Source of the DNA: Monosporascus cannonballus
Lineage: Eukaryota > Ascomycota > Sordariomycetes > Xylariales
Assembly: GCA_004154925.1 (NCBI GenBank)
Contig: QJNS01000199.1
Span: forward strand, 87,614-151,613
Length of the DNA stretch: 64,000 nt
Direction: 5' to 3'
The first letter of the stretch is position 1, and every line of letters starts with the position of its first letter. The translations under genes were made by a program, and so were the position numbers. Shown here piece after piece: positions 1 to 10,665 of the stretch. The notes beneath the pieces are model-generated. The model did not search any database, was not told the DNA's origin, and saw only the letters and a list, made by a program, of their open reading frames with translations.

Positions 1-540
1 GCGATGGAAACTACGTTGTTGTGTTTCCATTTACATAGACCACAGTCGGCAAAAGGACTAGCATCACAACGGTCTTTGATGCATACCTTCTCAACATTTA
101 ATCAGAACAGTATCACCGTCAAAAGCCGCCCTGAACCCAAGAGTCTATAGAGACGTGTGGTAGTCTTTTACTCTTCCTGTTGATCGCATTGAGCTGAGTA
201 AGTACTTAATTGTTACGTTTATTCCTAGACGTATAACCTTGGAGGTGATCGATGAAGAAGAACCCACACGTGACCGTTGGGAGTCTGACACTCTGCGTCC
301 AACCTTTCCGAGTCCCAGAGTCAAGAGGTTCGGTCAGACCCACCCCCATTGAAAATCGAGGTCCCAATGGAAATCCCAGCTAGGCTTAGCTCGAAATTCA
401 AGGGTCCGGCTCAGGAGCCAACGCTTTTCTTATCCCCAGCAGGTCAAATTCCAATGGTTCGGACCCCCGTCATCGCAACGATCCTCTTCCCCTCCAGGCC
501 TCTCTCTACTCTTCTCCGACAATAAAGGGACATCGTCAAG
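1..540. other. Upstream region of MPC1, no gene seen
   Basis: I see no coding region here on either strand. The last 100 bases before the MPC1 start are pyrimidine-rich (runs of CT around 485-515), as is usual for fungal promoters and leaders. The promoter itself is inferred only from position. Confidence 0.4.
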
Positions 541-1422
541 ATGGCCGCCTTTGTCAAAGCGATCAACGCCAAGATCCGGTCGAACCCGACCCTGAGCTAC
601 TTCTGCTCGACGCGTACGTGAAAACCTGCTCTCCAAATTTCCCGGGTGCCGGATGACGAGCTGGAGGTGGGAGGGGGATGTCCGATGCTTAAAACAACGC
701 GCAAGTGCGCCGTGATGGCGGATAGTGGCCGAAACCTGTGGGGAGTCGTCGTTTCGCACTGTCGGAAAGTCGGCCGGTGCACTGTCATTCTTTCGCAACC
801 GCTCGCAATGCTGCTGGACTGCGAGATAGATACCGCCAACACACCGCCGACTACGATGGGAGGGATAATTAGGTTTCGCTAACGCAATCACCATGCAGAT
901 TTCTGGGGTCCAGCATCCAACTTCGGTATCCCTATCGCTGCCGTCATGGACACGCAGAAGTCTCCCGAGTTGTATGTCTAGATGTCTCCTCGCCGTGCGC
1001 TTAACTCCGCAAAGACCGGAGGTCGCTAACTGAACCCGCTTCCCGTTCCCGTTCCGCCTATGGTCTATGATAGCCCGCCTCCCTCGTTCTCAAGCGACGT
1101 CACCTTCTATGGGGCCTACATGGTTGAGCAATTGACTAATCTGCCTCTGTTACCCCGTAGGATCTCCGGCCAGATGACAGGAGCCCTCGTTGTATACGCC
1201 GGGACTTTCATGCGCTATGCTCTCGCCGTCACGCCCAAGAACTACCTCCTCTTCGCATGCCACACCGTCAACTTCGGCGCGCAGTCCGTACAGGGCTACC
1301 GGTACCTAGACTGGCACTACTGGGGCGGCCGGGAAAAGGCGGGCGCGCACGGCGCCATCGAAACGGCGAAGGCGACGGCGATCGAGACTACCGACAAGGT
1401 CAAGGATGTTGTCAAGAAATGA
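541..1422 (+). CDS. MPC1: Mitochondrial pyruvate carrier subunit 1 (three exons)
   Basis: Exons 541-613, 899-971 and 1161-1422 join to a 135-residue protein, the usual size for MPC1. Splicing restores family blocks that no single frame holds: THFWGP across junction 1 (c613 plus at899-900 gives His) and ELISGQMTGA across junction 2. The conserved TFMRYALAVTPKNYLLF and a QGYRY block follow in exon 3. Known role: MPC1 pairs with MPC2/MPC3 in the inner mitochondrial membrane to import pyruvate into the matrix. The start at 541 is the first ATG before the conserved segment and gives a short basic N-terminus. The tail after the membrane helices is Ala/Lys/Thr-rich and ends in KDVVKK. Intron 1 (285 bp) is long for this window; intron 2 is 189 bp. 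Family assignment is strong; exon ends rest on GT-AG signals and frame. Confidence 0.9.
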
Positions 1423-3901
1423 CCACCGGCTTCGACGAGTTAAGTAACGAGTGAAGGAGATACGGCCGAGGTATATGAGTGGCATACTGATGTCTTATGG
1501 GAGAGGAGGATGAGGGCAATTGCTTATAGACGGACTGCCCGAAGTTAGGAGGTTCGAGAAACTCCGGATATCTCTCCGGATGAGACTCAGCCTTGTACTT
1601 ATATCTTATAGAGGGTTTATTAAGGCGCTATTAGCGAGGGCTATATAGTCAATACTTGACCTTGAGCTGAGTTACCTCCAAGAGCATGCGCCCCATGTTT
1701 AGTCAAGCCCATATTCAAGACAACGTTGGTCTTGTCTAGGAGGTTCTTTCGGCAGCTGGGAATAAAATACCAAGTTGTCTCCGACTGGGAAACGCGTTTC
1801 TGCGCGGAGAGGTGCATCCTGGGGAATGTCATGTAAGGGCCTTCGACCTCTGACATCGCGAATAGGTTAAGCAGGGGGGAGAGTCTTTGGCGTCGAGCCC
1901 GCACATACGGAAACCTGTCGTATATTTCTCTCGCATCCTACATCTCCCAAGTGTAGATTAGAGATGCCAATAAAGGGGTTGCCTCATAAATCCGCCCTCT
2001 ACAGTCGACGACTGTACTGATCTGCCTGCTTTGAGCCGAACCCGCTTGCGAGGACGCGCTAATATATGAGGAATAATGGCTCACAGCTCCGACGAGTCTG
2101 CTGCTTGGCGCATTGGGCAGTGTCAGTTACATACCGCCGGATCACATCGCGTATTCTCCCAGGTACGTAGGACCCCCAGCTTACTACCACCGTTCGGGGA
2201 AACAAGAGACAAGAACATCGGGCTCGGCTCGCGCATGGACTCCACGCCGGACGTATGCCGCAGAACTCCAATTCGTTCCTTTACCAGGCTGCATTGGAGA
2301 AGCTGGCCTTTCGAAGTCCCGTGCCTGCACCGCGGTAGCCCATACCGGAAGTTATGAAACCGCGCCAGCATACTCCGAGGATCTGGTCGCGGTTCACGGC
2401 CGGGCCAAGAGCCGTGGCCAAGATGTCTCGACTCCTCCCTGCTTCGACAAGCTCTTCGACCTTTCCCGAACAGGCCGTGGTAGACATGGCTTTGCACTCG
2501 TTTAAAGGACGTGGCGCTCGTTTCTGTCCCTGCCGTAGAGCTAAAAAATCTGGGATGTACCATAGGAAACCGGAACACATCCAGGGACTGGGGAATCGCA
2601 AGGCGTGGCCGTGGTAACGGTCTGGCCTGTTCAGCAGTCCGATTAGTCTCGTAAGTCAGCCCCTGGATGATGTCAATTTCTCCATAACCTCTTCGTTCGT
2701 TAGAGACCTCGGTGCTCGCGTTTCATGCCTTGCGAAATTCCACACCGTAATCGTGATATGAAGCCATGATGCACATCACCAGGTGGCGGAACGGCATGAT
2801 AGACTGTAGGGACACGAGGCTGGGGAGAGGAGATGGCACTAGCTAGTCGAATAAGTCTCTCGTTGATTACGAGTTGTCGTCTAGGGCCATAGTTTAATAG
2901 CTCGACCGTCCTTTCGACGCCATAAGACTTCAGGGGAAGAGAATGTCCAGTATCGGGGTCAGATCAAATTTTATATGTCCAGATGTGTTAGTGACCAGAT
3001 GGGTTGAGTCTCAAGCTAAGGTCCTGTCCTCTGTCCGTCGTCCTCTCGGCGTTATATCTTCTAGGTGGCCACAAGGCGTCGGCACCACCAATTTTTACTC
3101 AGTACTGACGCCTTGAGACCTTCTAGCGGATAGGCTGATTATATTTATATTGCCGGTAAATCAAAGCCCTTTCAAGCCCCTCCAAGATCACCACAGCTGC
3201 TGGCATATATGTAGCATCTGTCCTCGTATAAAATACTCACGTGCGGCCAACAGCTCTACTGAATGCTTGGCCCTGCTTTTCAGGAAGCTGATGACATTGC
3301 CGACCGGCTTATTATGTAATTAGGAATGCGCCCTTATGAAACAAAACCCGCTCACACTGGGCTGGCTTAGACTCCCTCATATTATACGCTGGTCGCCCGT
3401 GCAACGGGAATAGGAGGCCCCACGCCGGATATCTGGTGGTATAGAAGACTTCAAAACTGACATTAACATCTCCTCTACGAGAATATATATCCGTAAAGCC
3501 CTTGAGTTACTCGTAGTTCGAGCGCCAGATCTCTTATGGAAGTCTGATATCCTCGCTGCCATAAGAATGAGGTGTTACGAAAGGGAGCATAATCGTCTAT
3601 GTATTCGTTCGTAATATCCTTCTGTCACCCTCTTCCGGTCTGGTAATTTTGGACATGACCGTCTATCTCGGGGTGAGTGCATAGCTGATCGACTATCCTA
3701 TTAATGTAGACATCGGCCTCGAAGAGGTGAACAATACTCGGCTGGTTAAAAAGGCATCAGACTTCTTATAGTAACCTCGATGGGCAAATCGGGAGGAAGC
3801 GACGTATATAGTAGTTTGGTTGCTGTTAAGCTACTACAAATATTATTAAGTGTGATAGAAACTGATTGTGCGGTGAGGGTTACGAGAGAATAAGATAAAA
3901 C
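1423..3901. other. Gene-free stretch before the AT-rich island
   Basis: Only short overlapping ORFs on both strands occur here (densest at about 2060-2620). None shows a recognisable domain, and they overlap each other in conflicting frames. Base composition is near average up to about 3.7 kb, then turns AT-rich. I take it as intergenic and possibly old repeat-derived DNA. Confidence 0.5.
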
Positions 3902-4051
3902 ACAGTGTTTCAGTTTAATATAAAATGCAGTGTTTCAGTTTAATATAGAACGCAGTGTTTCAGTTTAGTATAGAACGCAGTGTTTCAGTTTAGTATAGAA
4001 TGCAGTGTTTCAGTTTAATATAGAACGCAATGTTTCAGTTTAATATAGAAC
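3902..4051. repeat. 25-bp tandem repeat, six copies
   Basis: Six head-to-tail copies of a 25-bp unit start at 3902, 3927, 3952, 3977, 4002 and 4027. Each contains the core CAGTGTTTCAGTTTA followed by a TATA-GAA tail. Copies differ by a few substitutions, nearly all A/G transitions (for example taatata versus tagtata, gaac versus gaat). It sits at the left edge of the AT-rich island. This is a minisatellite; no function is evident. Confidence 0.9.
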
Positions 4052-4383
4052 AATGTGATAATCGTTAAAAGTGTAACCACGAGGCATTTCTTAATACAAG
4101 TATGTTCTCGGGTTAACCTTGCCCTCCCGCGCATCTCAGTGGATACCACTCGGACCTCGGATACCCATGCCAAACGCCGGCCTGGGATTGAGGGCATGTT
4201 GAAATTTTATCGGGCTTTTCTGATTGACTACTGTAATCTACACCTGAGCCGGCCCTCACATGTTAACAGACGCATCAACCTGCCAAACCGATAGAAGGCG
4301 TCGAGTTGGGTTCCAAAAGCTGGGATTTCTGAATACAATGGGGTACGGTTCTCACTCACTAACATCAGATATGTAGACTGGGG

Positions 4384-5718
4384 TTAACCTAGAACCCCAC
4401 ATGATGAATTACTCTAACAATGAATACGGATTTCTACTAAAATGCGCGATATAAAAATTTAACAATAAATTAACAAAAATGCATATAATAAAATAGAAGT
4501 TATATATATATAAACATATTATATTATATTTATTAAATTAAGTTTATATTAAAGTATCGCTTATTATAATTTTTAAAATTAAATATAGAATAAAGATTAA
4601 TATATACTAATAAAGTTGATAAAATATAAACTTTATATAATTTAATGAGCTAAATAATTTATTTTAATTATTTTATTATTAAATTTATGATTTATTAATG
4701 TTTTATAATTATATATAATATAAATTACATATATATTAAAATTTTTTAAACAATATAATAATAATACTTTTGAAAAAAGAATAAATATTTAGAATTTTAT
4801 AAAATTTATTAAAAATTTACTATATAATATTTTTTAAAAAAATATCATAAATTATAATAAATTTGAATTACGCTTTAATAAATTAATATTATATTATTAT
4901 TTATTATTTAAAACTTTTGTATATTAGGTATATAAAAATCAATAATTTAACTAAATATAGATTTATATTTATAAATATTAAACTTTATAAATTTCTTAAA
5001 CCTATTTATATCTAAATATATATTTTAATTTTGATATTTATATATGTAATAATATTTAAATTTTAAAATAATAAATTGCAAAAAAATTAAAATAAGTATA
5101 AAAGCTAATAATAATCAAACAAATAATTAAAAATTGCGAAATTAAAATATGCGTATATTATTATATTAAAAATTTAGATTAAATATAATAGGCGAAGTTT
5201 TAAATCATTTTATTTTAATATAAAAGTTTAAATATATATTTTTATAATAAAACGTATTAATTAATTGAATTTATTCGTTACTTTTAAATTATACAAATAT
5301 CAATATATTTTAAATATCTTTTTATTATATAAAGTGATATTATAAAAAGCTAAAATTAAATTGTTAAAGTTTTTATTACTAAATAGTTTAATTTAAATTA
5401 TATATAAATATATTACTTATTGAATTATTATTTTATTTAATATATTAAAAAGTATTATATTTTTATAGTTTTTAATTTTTAAGTTTTTTAATATTATTAA
5501 ATTTTATTCTTTGTTCTATTTAAAATTTCCACTTAAATAGCGTATTTACGTAATATAAATAATGTATAGGAATAAAAGACCAGGCTTATTAATAAAACTA
5601 AAACCCGTTTTATTTTAGCTTTTTTTGCTATTTTATTATTAATTTTTCTATAATGCGCGTTATAGTGAGAACTTGTATTCATTGTTAAGGTAATTCATTA
5701 TATAGGGTTCTAGGTTAA
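4384..5718. mobile_element. RIP-decayed element bounded by inverted repeats (element A)
   Basis: The sequence from 4384 (TTAACCTAGAACCC, then ATGAATTAC and TAACAATGAATAC, then a GCGCG motif near 4444) returns in reverse complement at 5718 down to about 5655. The match is near 65 bp and its differences are largely C/T or G/A transitions. The interior of about 1.2 kb is almost pure A and T without an open frame. This looks like a DNA transposon or MITE whose interior was destroyed by RIP. I could not fix a target-site duplication, so the outer borders are approximate and the family is unknown. Confidence 0.6.
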
Positions 5719-5779
5719 AGTGCAAAGAAAACTGGTTGACCAACTGTCTTCGTGTTATACAGATTTACACCTAGTACAC

Positions 5780-6198
5780 ATACAACTTGCAGAGATATTT
5801 TCAGTTAGTTACCTTTACTCGCCGATTATTTCTCAAATACGGTTAGAATGTAGCCTCCTATACAATTTATATAGACAATAACATCAGAGCAATATTATTA
5901 GCAACAACTATCGATGAAGTCTTATTAAGTAAAGTATAATATGTAATTATAAATAAAGAAAAAAACGTATATAGCGGTATTTAAGGCCTAGCATAGCGTT
6001 TTTAAAGATTTATTCGTTATATTAGCACTGGTATAACTGGATAGAATAAAGTCTTGTTTTAAAAGTAATGAGAAATATCAAAGAAACTGATAAGAATATT
6101 TTTATATATAAAATATATAGGAGTATACATACTAGCTATCTAGAGACTAATATGAAGTAGTAAAGATAACTAACTAAAAATATCTCTGCGAGTTGTAT
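5780..6198. mobile_element. Foldback/MITE-like element with long inverted repeats (element B)
   Basis: The 39 bases 5780-5818 match the reverse complement of 6160-6198 with only three differences, all C/T transitions. Weaker pairing continues inward to about 5875 and 6100 (shared CTCCTATA block). The whole unit is 419 bp with a short AT-rich centre. This is the shape of a MITE or foldback element marked by RIP. No target duplication is clear. Confidence 0.65.
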
Positions 6199-6382
6199 TC
6201 TTTTAAAGGCTATAAAGCGTTAGCGCTTACAATTTTTTAATAGTATGTAATACTCTTTTTTTATTCGCTTACACTGATCTAATCAACTTCTTTAGAAAAA
6301 GCTACTTTTAACTATACCTATTTTGCGCTATAATATATATATCAACAGTAATTATTATTACAAATTACTACATCACATTTAG

Positions 6383-7003
6383 TACAACGAAACCTGGTTT
6401 ATCGAGTTCGCTACCGATTTATAATATTATTACTTATAACTTAAAGCTCTACTCGCCGAATATCGCGATAAAAATGCCCTAAATAAGCCTGGCACCTTAA
6501 AACGAACTTCTTTAAGATTTTTCGATACTAATTAATAAGTTTTTTTATATTACTAGTAGGAAAAAAATTCGTTAAAATTTTTTACCTCTCGTTAAAAAAT
6601 AACTCGAAATATTAAACGCCCTTAGCAATTAGTTCTCTGCGAAAAGTAATCGCGTTTCGATATAATTTCTATATAAGTTTGCCCTATTTATATAAAAAAA
6701 GCAGTTATTAACAATAACGTAAAACAAAAAGTTATATATAAAAGCTTAAACTGCATTACGCCGAAATCTGTAATCCTATTTAAATTTAAATCTTTATTAA
6801 TTATCGAAATTAACGCCGTTTATATTAAGATTGTATTTATAAGCAATTCGAAATATTATAACCGTTTTTTTCGTCTGATCTTTAAAGAATTTGCAGACGG
6901 TATTTTTATATCTATTTTTTTCGGCTTTTTTCGAATTAATAAAATCTGTTTCTTTATCGTTAACCTAATATTAAGAAATAAAACGATAAAATTATTAGCT
7001 TAA
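6383..7003 (+). pseudogene. Decayed coding trace of unknown repeat protein
   Basis: Read on the plus strand from 6383, the frame gives protein-like text (YNETWFIEFATDL, then LLAEYRDKNALNKPGTLKR) interrupted by TAA/TAG stops. From 6677 to 7000 it is open for 108 codons despite extreme AT content. Many Lys codons sit where Glu would fit, as G-to-A mutation would produce. I infer the remains of a transposon gene but cannot name the family; a minus-strand origin is not excluded. Confidence 0.3.
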
Positions 7004-8278
7004 GCAATTTAATTTACTTTATTATTAAACGTTAAAAATTTAACAGCTTAATTAAAAAATAAGAAAACATCTTTAATATTTTTTTAAATCAGCAAACTGT
7101 TTCGTTATTCTACAATTTTTAAGGCAGTACTCGTTATTACTAAACTTCTTTTACGTAGCTGCAAAAATAGATATAGCAAAAAAAAATGTTATTAAAAAAT
7201 ATATAATATGGAAAGTTATAAGTGCTTTTAAGCTTATCGACGAGGAAAATAACTAATTATTAAGTTAAATTTAAAAATTCGTTATTTTTCTTATCGTTTT
7301 TTCTTTTTTTCGCTCGTAAAACGCTAATAGGACCTCCGCTTTTATCTAAATAATAGTCTATCTATATCAAAAATAACCCGTAAAAAGCTAGAACTTAGAT
7401 TTTAAAGCCAGCATTATTAACTTTATTCGAGATAATCGTATTAAAAAACGACTTTTTATAATATTTTATAATATACTTATTTATACTAATATTGCTCTCG
7501 GAGACGCAAAATTCGAAGATTATTTATTATACTTATTCAACCTATTTATTATAACGTTTAAAAGGTAATCTACGTTAATATTTGTAATTCTAAACCGAAA
7601 ACCTTTAGTAAAAAACTTACTATCGATTTTAAAAACAAAATTAATAATCGGGTAATACGGAATATAATCCGAGCCGATCTAATACGCATCGACCGACGTT
7701 TTCTTGTAATTATATATAAATCAAGGTAAAGAAAAAAAATATAATTTTTCGATATACGTATCGTACCACTGATAACCTCGACCGTATAGCTTTTTTTCTT
7801 CCTATTCGAGCTCGAAGTTATTTTTTTTATTATACTTATTTTTTAACTAATTAACGTAAAATAAACAAAAAACAATTTTAATAAAATAAATAATAACGGT
7901 TTTATTTAAATCTCGCGTTTATCAAAAATTAAGAACTTAAAATAAATTTCAACTAATAAATTAAACCGCGCATTAAGGCGAAAAATAGCTTTATTTATAA
8001 GGTTTTTTTTATATCTATTAAGGTTTAATTATATTATAAAGGTTTATAATTTTAATTTAACGTTTATAGCTTTTCGTTTTCGTTCTGTTTTGCGTTAATT
8101 TTGCACTGAAAATCAATAGGAAACAAGATATTCAGCGGAAGAAAAAAACAGGAATATCGTTAACGTTAATACTCAAAATACCTTCGCATTCGCGTTTTTG
8201 TGCTGTAACGCAATTTAATGGGGCCTTAATGGCCGTTTTTCGGGGCTACAGTGGGCTCAGTTTCCGTTTTAAGCCTAG

Positions 8279-8405
8279 AACCTTCTGAAAAATTGTTAGC
8301 CGAGACGTCTTGTGGCCTTCAAGGGGATATGTGTTGCAAGTGGCTTGGTCCCACCAAGCCTCGCCAAAACGACGTCTCAGATAAAACCTTGAAGGCCAGA
8401 AGGTT
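8279..8405. repeat. Nested inverted repeat (palindromic hairpin)
   Basis: Three nested complementary pairs are visible: AACCTTCT at 8279-8286 with AGAAGGTT at 8398-8405; TGGCCTTCAAGG at 8313-8324 with its exact complement at 8387-8398; and GGCTTGGT at 8342-8349 with ACCAAGCC at 8353-8360 around a CCC loop. The spacers also carry a GAGACGTC/GACGTCTC pair out of register. It could be a foldback end or a structured RNA; there is no homology evidence for either. Confidence 0.6.
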
Positions 8406-8899
8406 GGGAAGCGCATCCGGGGCTACCTCGCAATGTATATGCGGGCCAGTTTTCGCTCGGCATTGTGACTGAGCGAGGGGCATATCTCTACATGGAAGTT
8501 GCAAGCAGACGCATGGCTGCGAGCAGCTGATATAATTCAGATGTGGCTACTTGATCATCCTCTCCGTCTTTTTCTTGGTGCACATGCGCTGGTTGATAGT
8601 CTCCGCGGGGACAAGGCGAGCGAGTTGTGATAGACGGCTCATAGCTAAGCCTCGAAGCTGTGGGTAGGAAATGGGTGTAGAGCATTCTCCATCTACTCAG
8701 ATATGTAATAAGTTATCCAGCTCGACTTACTGGCTCGACGGGATTCGGACCGGCATCACGAAACTCAAGTTTAATTTGTATGCGTCAACTCATTAGGTGC
8801 TCAGTTTAGCAGAGCAACGTCAAGATACAGACACTCCCTGTACCGATGCGTATGGGAAGAGTATATAAGTTTAGGAAGCGTCTTGTGCCTTGGGGGGGG

Positions 8900-8909
8900 N
8901 NNNNNNNNN
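8900..8909. other. Assembly gap (10 N)
   Basis: Ten N bases lie between a run of eight G (8892-8899) and, nine bases later, a run of fourteen C (8919-8932). True gap length is unknown. Confidence 0.95.
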
Positions 8910-9469
8910 TGTGGCTTACCCCCCCCCCCCCCGGCTCTTATGACACATGCGATTGGACGAGAACCACCATATATATATGCTACCTAATCGCGTATACGTG
9001 CCTATTTCTGCCAGGTATATCCTCTAGATAACTATAGGCTACATTTGTAGGTAGGTATATTTCTACTTCAAGTAGGTACATCAAGGTATGCAGTCGTATA
9101 TATGCTGACAAGCTCAAACGCTAGTGCCATTGGTGGGATGGGGGGTATGTACTCAGCATGGCTCAACAACCCCTCCAAAAAAGTCTTGTTGGTCTTTCGA
9201 TTGGCTCCTTGGCGGTTTACTCGCCTTTCTCCATTCTGCTTGCCGCCAGAGCGTCTGTAAAATTTGTCCAATTTTCTACTTTTCTATGCGCTGGAATTGG
9301 TTTCATTTCTGTTGACGTCTCTGCGGCAGTAATCACCTTTTTTGGGCTCGTAAATCTGCTATAAGAAACATCCACATATACTTTGAGTATCTAGAAAGGA
9401 TGAATTACCGTATTAGCTCTCGATATTGACGTAAAGGTAACGACTTAGCGCCGAGCAGTAGCAATATCT

Positions 9470-9935
9470 TATTTTCATAACCTCTTGTCTAATTTATATA
9501 AAGACTTTTTCTTACTTAATAAGAATTAAAGTTGTTTAAACCGTTTTATTAACTTTATAACGTTTTATAAATTATTATAACAAATATTATAAAATTCTTA
9601 TTAAATTAACAAAGCAATATATGTAATAGCATTTTTTAAAAAATAAATATTTATAATTTTATTTAAAAGTACTTAATTTGCTAACAAAGTTTAAGTTACA
9701 AGTTATATATATTTAAATAATTTAGATAATATAATATAATTTAATTATATATATTAATAAATACGCTTTTTAATTATATAGTGAAAATATTAATATGTAA
9801 TAAAGTATTCGAAATAATTTAAACATCTTTAGAAATATAAAGAACTATATATATAAAAGCTAAAAGTTATATGTTAAATAAACTTCTTTAAATATAAATA
9901 GTCTTTTTTCACTTCGTGTAGCAGCCCGTAGTAGG
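9470..9935. other. Second AT-rich patch
   Basis: About 465 bp of nearly pure A and T with no open frame, similar in composition to the 4.4-8.2 kb island. Probably another RIP-decayed repeat fragment; no inverted repeats stood out. Confidence 0.55.
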
Positions 9936-10665
9936 TCAGAGTTTAATATTTGCCACAAACGGTAACTAGGCTATAAGCGGCTAAAAGCCGTCAATTAGTA
10001 CAAATTACTGCAAAGCTAGGCTTTTAATAGCTAGAAGCTTTTGTTAGCTTTAGGTCCATTTCGCGCAAATCAAATCGTCTCCTCCCCACCAATATTGAAC
10101 GTGCGGGTTACCTGTTACATATATTCTTGATGCCACTCCAACTCCAAGAACGGCACTACATGTACGTAGAATACGCTGAAGCCAGGGGTACCCTTCACCC
10201 GCAGCGCTGGGGAGCTCCCTCACCATATCGAGTAGTACCGAAAATGCCATAGAGTGGCGTGAGATGACATACAAGTCTATCACTCTACTCGTTGGCAGCT
10301 ATCCCCACCATACCATCACCACCACCGCGGAACCTCGAGCCAGAACCCACGCCGAGGTCGCCCACCACTCTGCGCGAGCTAGTCTCGTCGAGGTTTGTCT
10401 GAACCTTCTTGTTATTAGATTCCATTTCCCCCTTTCGATTTTCTCTTCCCCTTGGCCCTTGAACCCCTCCCGAATCAACCACCTAATTGACTCATCCCTT
10501 ACCCTAAGACTCCGAACGAACCTTGAATACTCACGTATACACCAATTCCTCCTTTACTCAAGCACCTCTGGTAAACCCCACCACGACGGTTCGCATCCCG
10601 AGCATCACGCTACACCCTCGTTAGCTAGAACATTGCATTGCTGCCCCGCTCCCTCCACCAACGCT

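Larger units (their letters stand above)
4440..8215. other. AT-rich isochore with RIP character, no intact gene
   Basis: About 3.8 kb composed overwhelmingly of A and T, in sharp contrast to the flanks. Stop codons crowd all frames. Paired inverted repeats inside differ mainly by C-to-T and G-to-A transitions, the signature of repeat-induced point mutation in filamentous ascomycetes. Composition eases from about 5.6 kb onward, where decayed coding traces remain. I see no tRNA or intact ORF. Confidence 0.8.
8216..10665. other. Gene-free stretch between AT-rich island and pyruvate carboxylase
   Basis: Holds a nested palindrome (8279-8405), an assembly gap (8900-8909), a small AT-rich patch (about 9470-9935), and the pyrimidine-rich leader of pyruvate carboxylase (about 10410-10665). 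Short ORFs such as 9158-9364 are hydrophobic but unrecognised. No tRNA folded convincingly. Confidence 0.5.

Noticed and set aside
2059..2617. Five overlapping ORFs of 70-151 residues on both strands
   Set aside because: They conflict with one another, none has a recognisable domain, and none has plausible splice partners.
6400..7300. Weak minus-strand resemblance to a Ty3/gypsy reverse transcriptase-RNase H junction
   Set aside because: Both strands are saturated with RIP-type changes and the alignment could be shifted at will; the plus-strand reading looked better. Not strong enough to name a family.
8725..8830. tRNA-like 3' segment (GGCTCGACGGGATTCGG) on the minus strand
   Set aside because: T stem and acceptor stem do not pair and no anticodon arm forms.
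9158..9364. 68-residue hydrophobic ORF
   Set aside because: Lies between AT-rich patches next to a gap, with no conserved features and a competing frame.
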